Source: Elusimicrobiota bacterium (GTDB lineage: Bacteria; Elusimicrobiota; Elusimicrobia; UBA1565; UBA9628). From it: a stretch of 45,865 bases of DNA. Where the stretch lies: contig JACPOW010000028.1 of NCBI GenBank assembly GCA_016191335.1, forward strand, positions 1 to 45,865, given 5' to 3'. The position numbers and the translations under genes were made by a program. The number at the start of each line of letters is the position of its first letter. The stretch's first letter is position 1. Under the pieces are notes generated by a model. That model saw only the letters and a program-made list of their open reading frames with translations. It did no database searches and was not told where the DNA came from. Positions 45,030 to 45,865 of the stretch are shown one piece after another.

Positions 45030-45652
45030 GGCTTGAACCCCGGGAGGATCTTGCTGACGGGCACGACCTTGTCGACGAGGCCGTAGGCGACGGCCTCCTC
45101 GGCCGACAGGTAGAAGTTGCGCTCGACGTCCTTGTCGAGCTTCTCGTAGGGCTGGCCGCAGTGCTTGGCCAGGATCTCGGAGAGCCGCTTGCGGGTGTGC
45201 GCCATCTCGGAGCCCTCGATGCGGATGTCGGTCTCCTGGCCCTGCATGCCGCCGCGGATCAGGGGCTGGTGGATCATCACGCGGGCGTGCGGGAGGATGA
45301 GGCGCTTGCCCTTCGTGCCGGCGGCGAGCAGGACCGCGCCGAAGCTCATCGCCATGCCCATGCACAAAGTCGAGATGGGGGCGCGGATGAACTGCATCGT
45401 GTCGTACACGGCGAGGCCCGCCGTGACCATGCCGCCGGGGGAGTTGATGTAGATGTGGATGTCCTTCTCGCCGTCCTCGCCGTCGAGGTACAGGAGCTGG
45501 GAGATCAGCAGGTTGGCCGAGTCGGTGGTGACGGCCCCTCCGTCGCCGCCGACGAAGATGATGCGCTCCTTCAGGAGGCGGGAGAAGATGTCATAGCCGA
45601 CGGCGGAACCTTGGTTCCACTTCTCGAGGACTTGGGGGAGGATGGCGGGCAT
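45026..45652 (-). CDS. clpP: ATP-dependent Clp protease proteolytic subunit
   Basis: 208 residues. The catalytic triad is visible: Ser in GMAMSFGAVLLAAG (a variant of the usual GQAASMGA), His in VMIHQPLIRGGMQG and Asp in KLDKDVERNFYLSAEEA. The N-terminus is short, with no obvious long propeptide. It forms the 14-mer core for ClpX or ClpA, neither of which is in the window. It heads the clpP-lon-aminotransferase-serA operon. The ATG lies 6 bases after the -10 box, so a leaderless mRNA is predicted. Confidence 0.95.
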
Positions 45653-45658
45653 AAATAG

Positions 45659-45687
45659 AGGATAGCTTTTCTGGGAATGCCACTCAA
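45659..45687 (-). promoter_or_regulatory. clpP operon promoter, leaderless geometry
   Basis: Minus-strand TTGAGT (45687-45682), a 17-base spacer and TATCCT (45664-45659), then 6 bases to the ATG. The same TATCCT hexamer is used by pilT. Confidence 0.65.
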
Positions 45688-45704
45688 GAAGAAGGGCGGC
45701 GCGA

Positions 45705-45720
45705 CTGTTTCCGGAAACAG
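45705..45720. repeat. Perfect 16-bp palindrome next to the intron end
   Basis: CTGTTTCCGGAAACAG is a perfect palindrome about 10 bases from the predicted 3' end of the group II intron. It may be part of a terminator or binding site at the insertion site. Confidence 0.6.
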
Positions 45721-45728
45721 CCGGCGAA

Positions 45729-45865
45729 TCGGGTAGGAGGCAGGTAGGATCGTCCTACCCGCCCCCTCCCACACCACCGGACGTGCGCGTGACGCATCCG
45801 GCGGTTCGGATAGCGGCCTTCATGAGGCGGCCAGGCGCACTACGCCCAGCGCCTTCAGGTGTGAG
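45729..45865 (-). mobile_element. Group II intron (class C-like), 3' part
   Basis: On the minus strand, domain V is at about 45807-45772: AACCGCCGGATGCG, loop, CGCACGTCCGGTGGT, with the CGC form of the catalytic triad. Domain VI follows as a long hairpin (GGCGGGTAGGA with TCCTACCTGCC, about 45761-45738). The 3' end is near CCTACCCGAT (about 45729). The 5' part and most of the intron-encoded protein lie beyond the window. It sits upstream of the clpP operon. Confidence 0.7.
45820..45865 (-). CDS. C-terminal end of the intron-encoded reverse transcriptase (partial)
   Basis: An open minus-strand frame enters from the window edge (HLKALGVVRLAAS) and stops at TGA 45822-45820. That is about 13 bases before domain V, which is where the intron-encoded protein of class C introns ends. 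Only 14 codons are visible, so the assignment rests on position. Confidence 0.5.
   Translation of the reverse strand, partial: SHLKALGVVRLAAS

Overview
The window is a GC-rich bacterial chromosome segment. The likely source is a member of Elusimicrobiota or a related Gram-negative phylum. This is inferred from the outer-membrane proteins, the giant secreted protein with OmpL47-type, NHL and FlgD-like domains followed by a PorV-like barrel, and the dense 1-4 base gene overlaps; no marker gene in the window proves it.

Layout. (1) 1-4.6 kb: a YtxH-like gene, then a minus-strand operon running pilT, a cyclic-nucleotide-binding-fold protein, a secreted Cys-repeat protein, an enoyl-CoA hydratase and a 2,4-dienoyl-CoA-reductase-like SDR. 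(2) 4.66-8.4 kb: tRNA-Asn(GTT) and a mobile module. A large serine recombinase has its last codons and stop inside the tRNA gene. Upstream of it lie a small ORF, a replication-relaxation-like protein and a MerR-like regulator, with matching palindromes in two promoter spacers and a large nested inverted repeat. (3) 8.5-22.5 kb: an orphan double-receiver response regulator and a run of secreted or outer-membrane proteins, including a 2364-residue multidomain protein coupled to a PorV-like barrel. (4) 22.7-30.4 kb: an accessory island with two tandem copies of a cassette. Each copy reads pRiA4b ORF-3-like protein, exchangeable gene, about 100-230 bp containing 10-bp tandem repeats, and a 347-residue unknown protein; an antisense HTH gene with a terminator hairpin closes it. 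The exchangeable gene is Fic in copy A and an AlbA_2/Schlafen-type ATPase-like protein in copy B. (5) 30.4-45.65 kb: housekeeping genes. These are a second cyclic-nucleotide-fold protein, a TPR protein, a pduT-pduS pair, an OPT transporter, a thioredoxin lipoprotein, alanine dehydrogenase, an unknown secreted protein, and a coupled clpP-lon-aminotransferase-serA operon. (6) 45.73 kb to the end: the 3' part of a class-C group II intron on the minus strand.

The strongest candidate for something undescribed is the cassette pair in region 4. The copies agree before and after the central gene. In copy A the first 24 codons of the AlbA_2 gene survive as an ATGA-coupled mini-ORF in front of fic, which points to a fixed scaffold with a swappable effector. 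A second notable pattern is promoter geometry. Seven genes have a -10 hexamer that ends 6-8 bases before the start codon, which predicts leaderless mRNAs. All functional statements are read from sequence and family knowledge; no database search was run.
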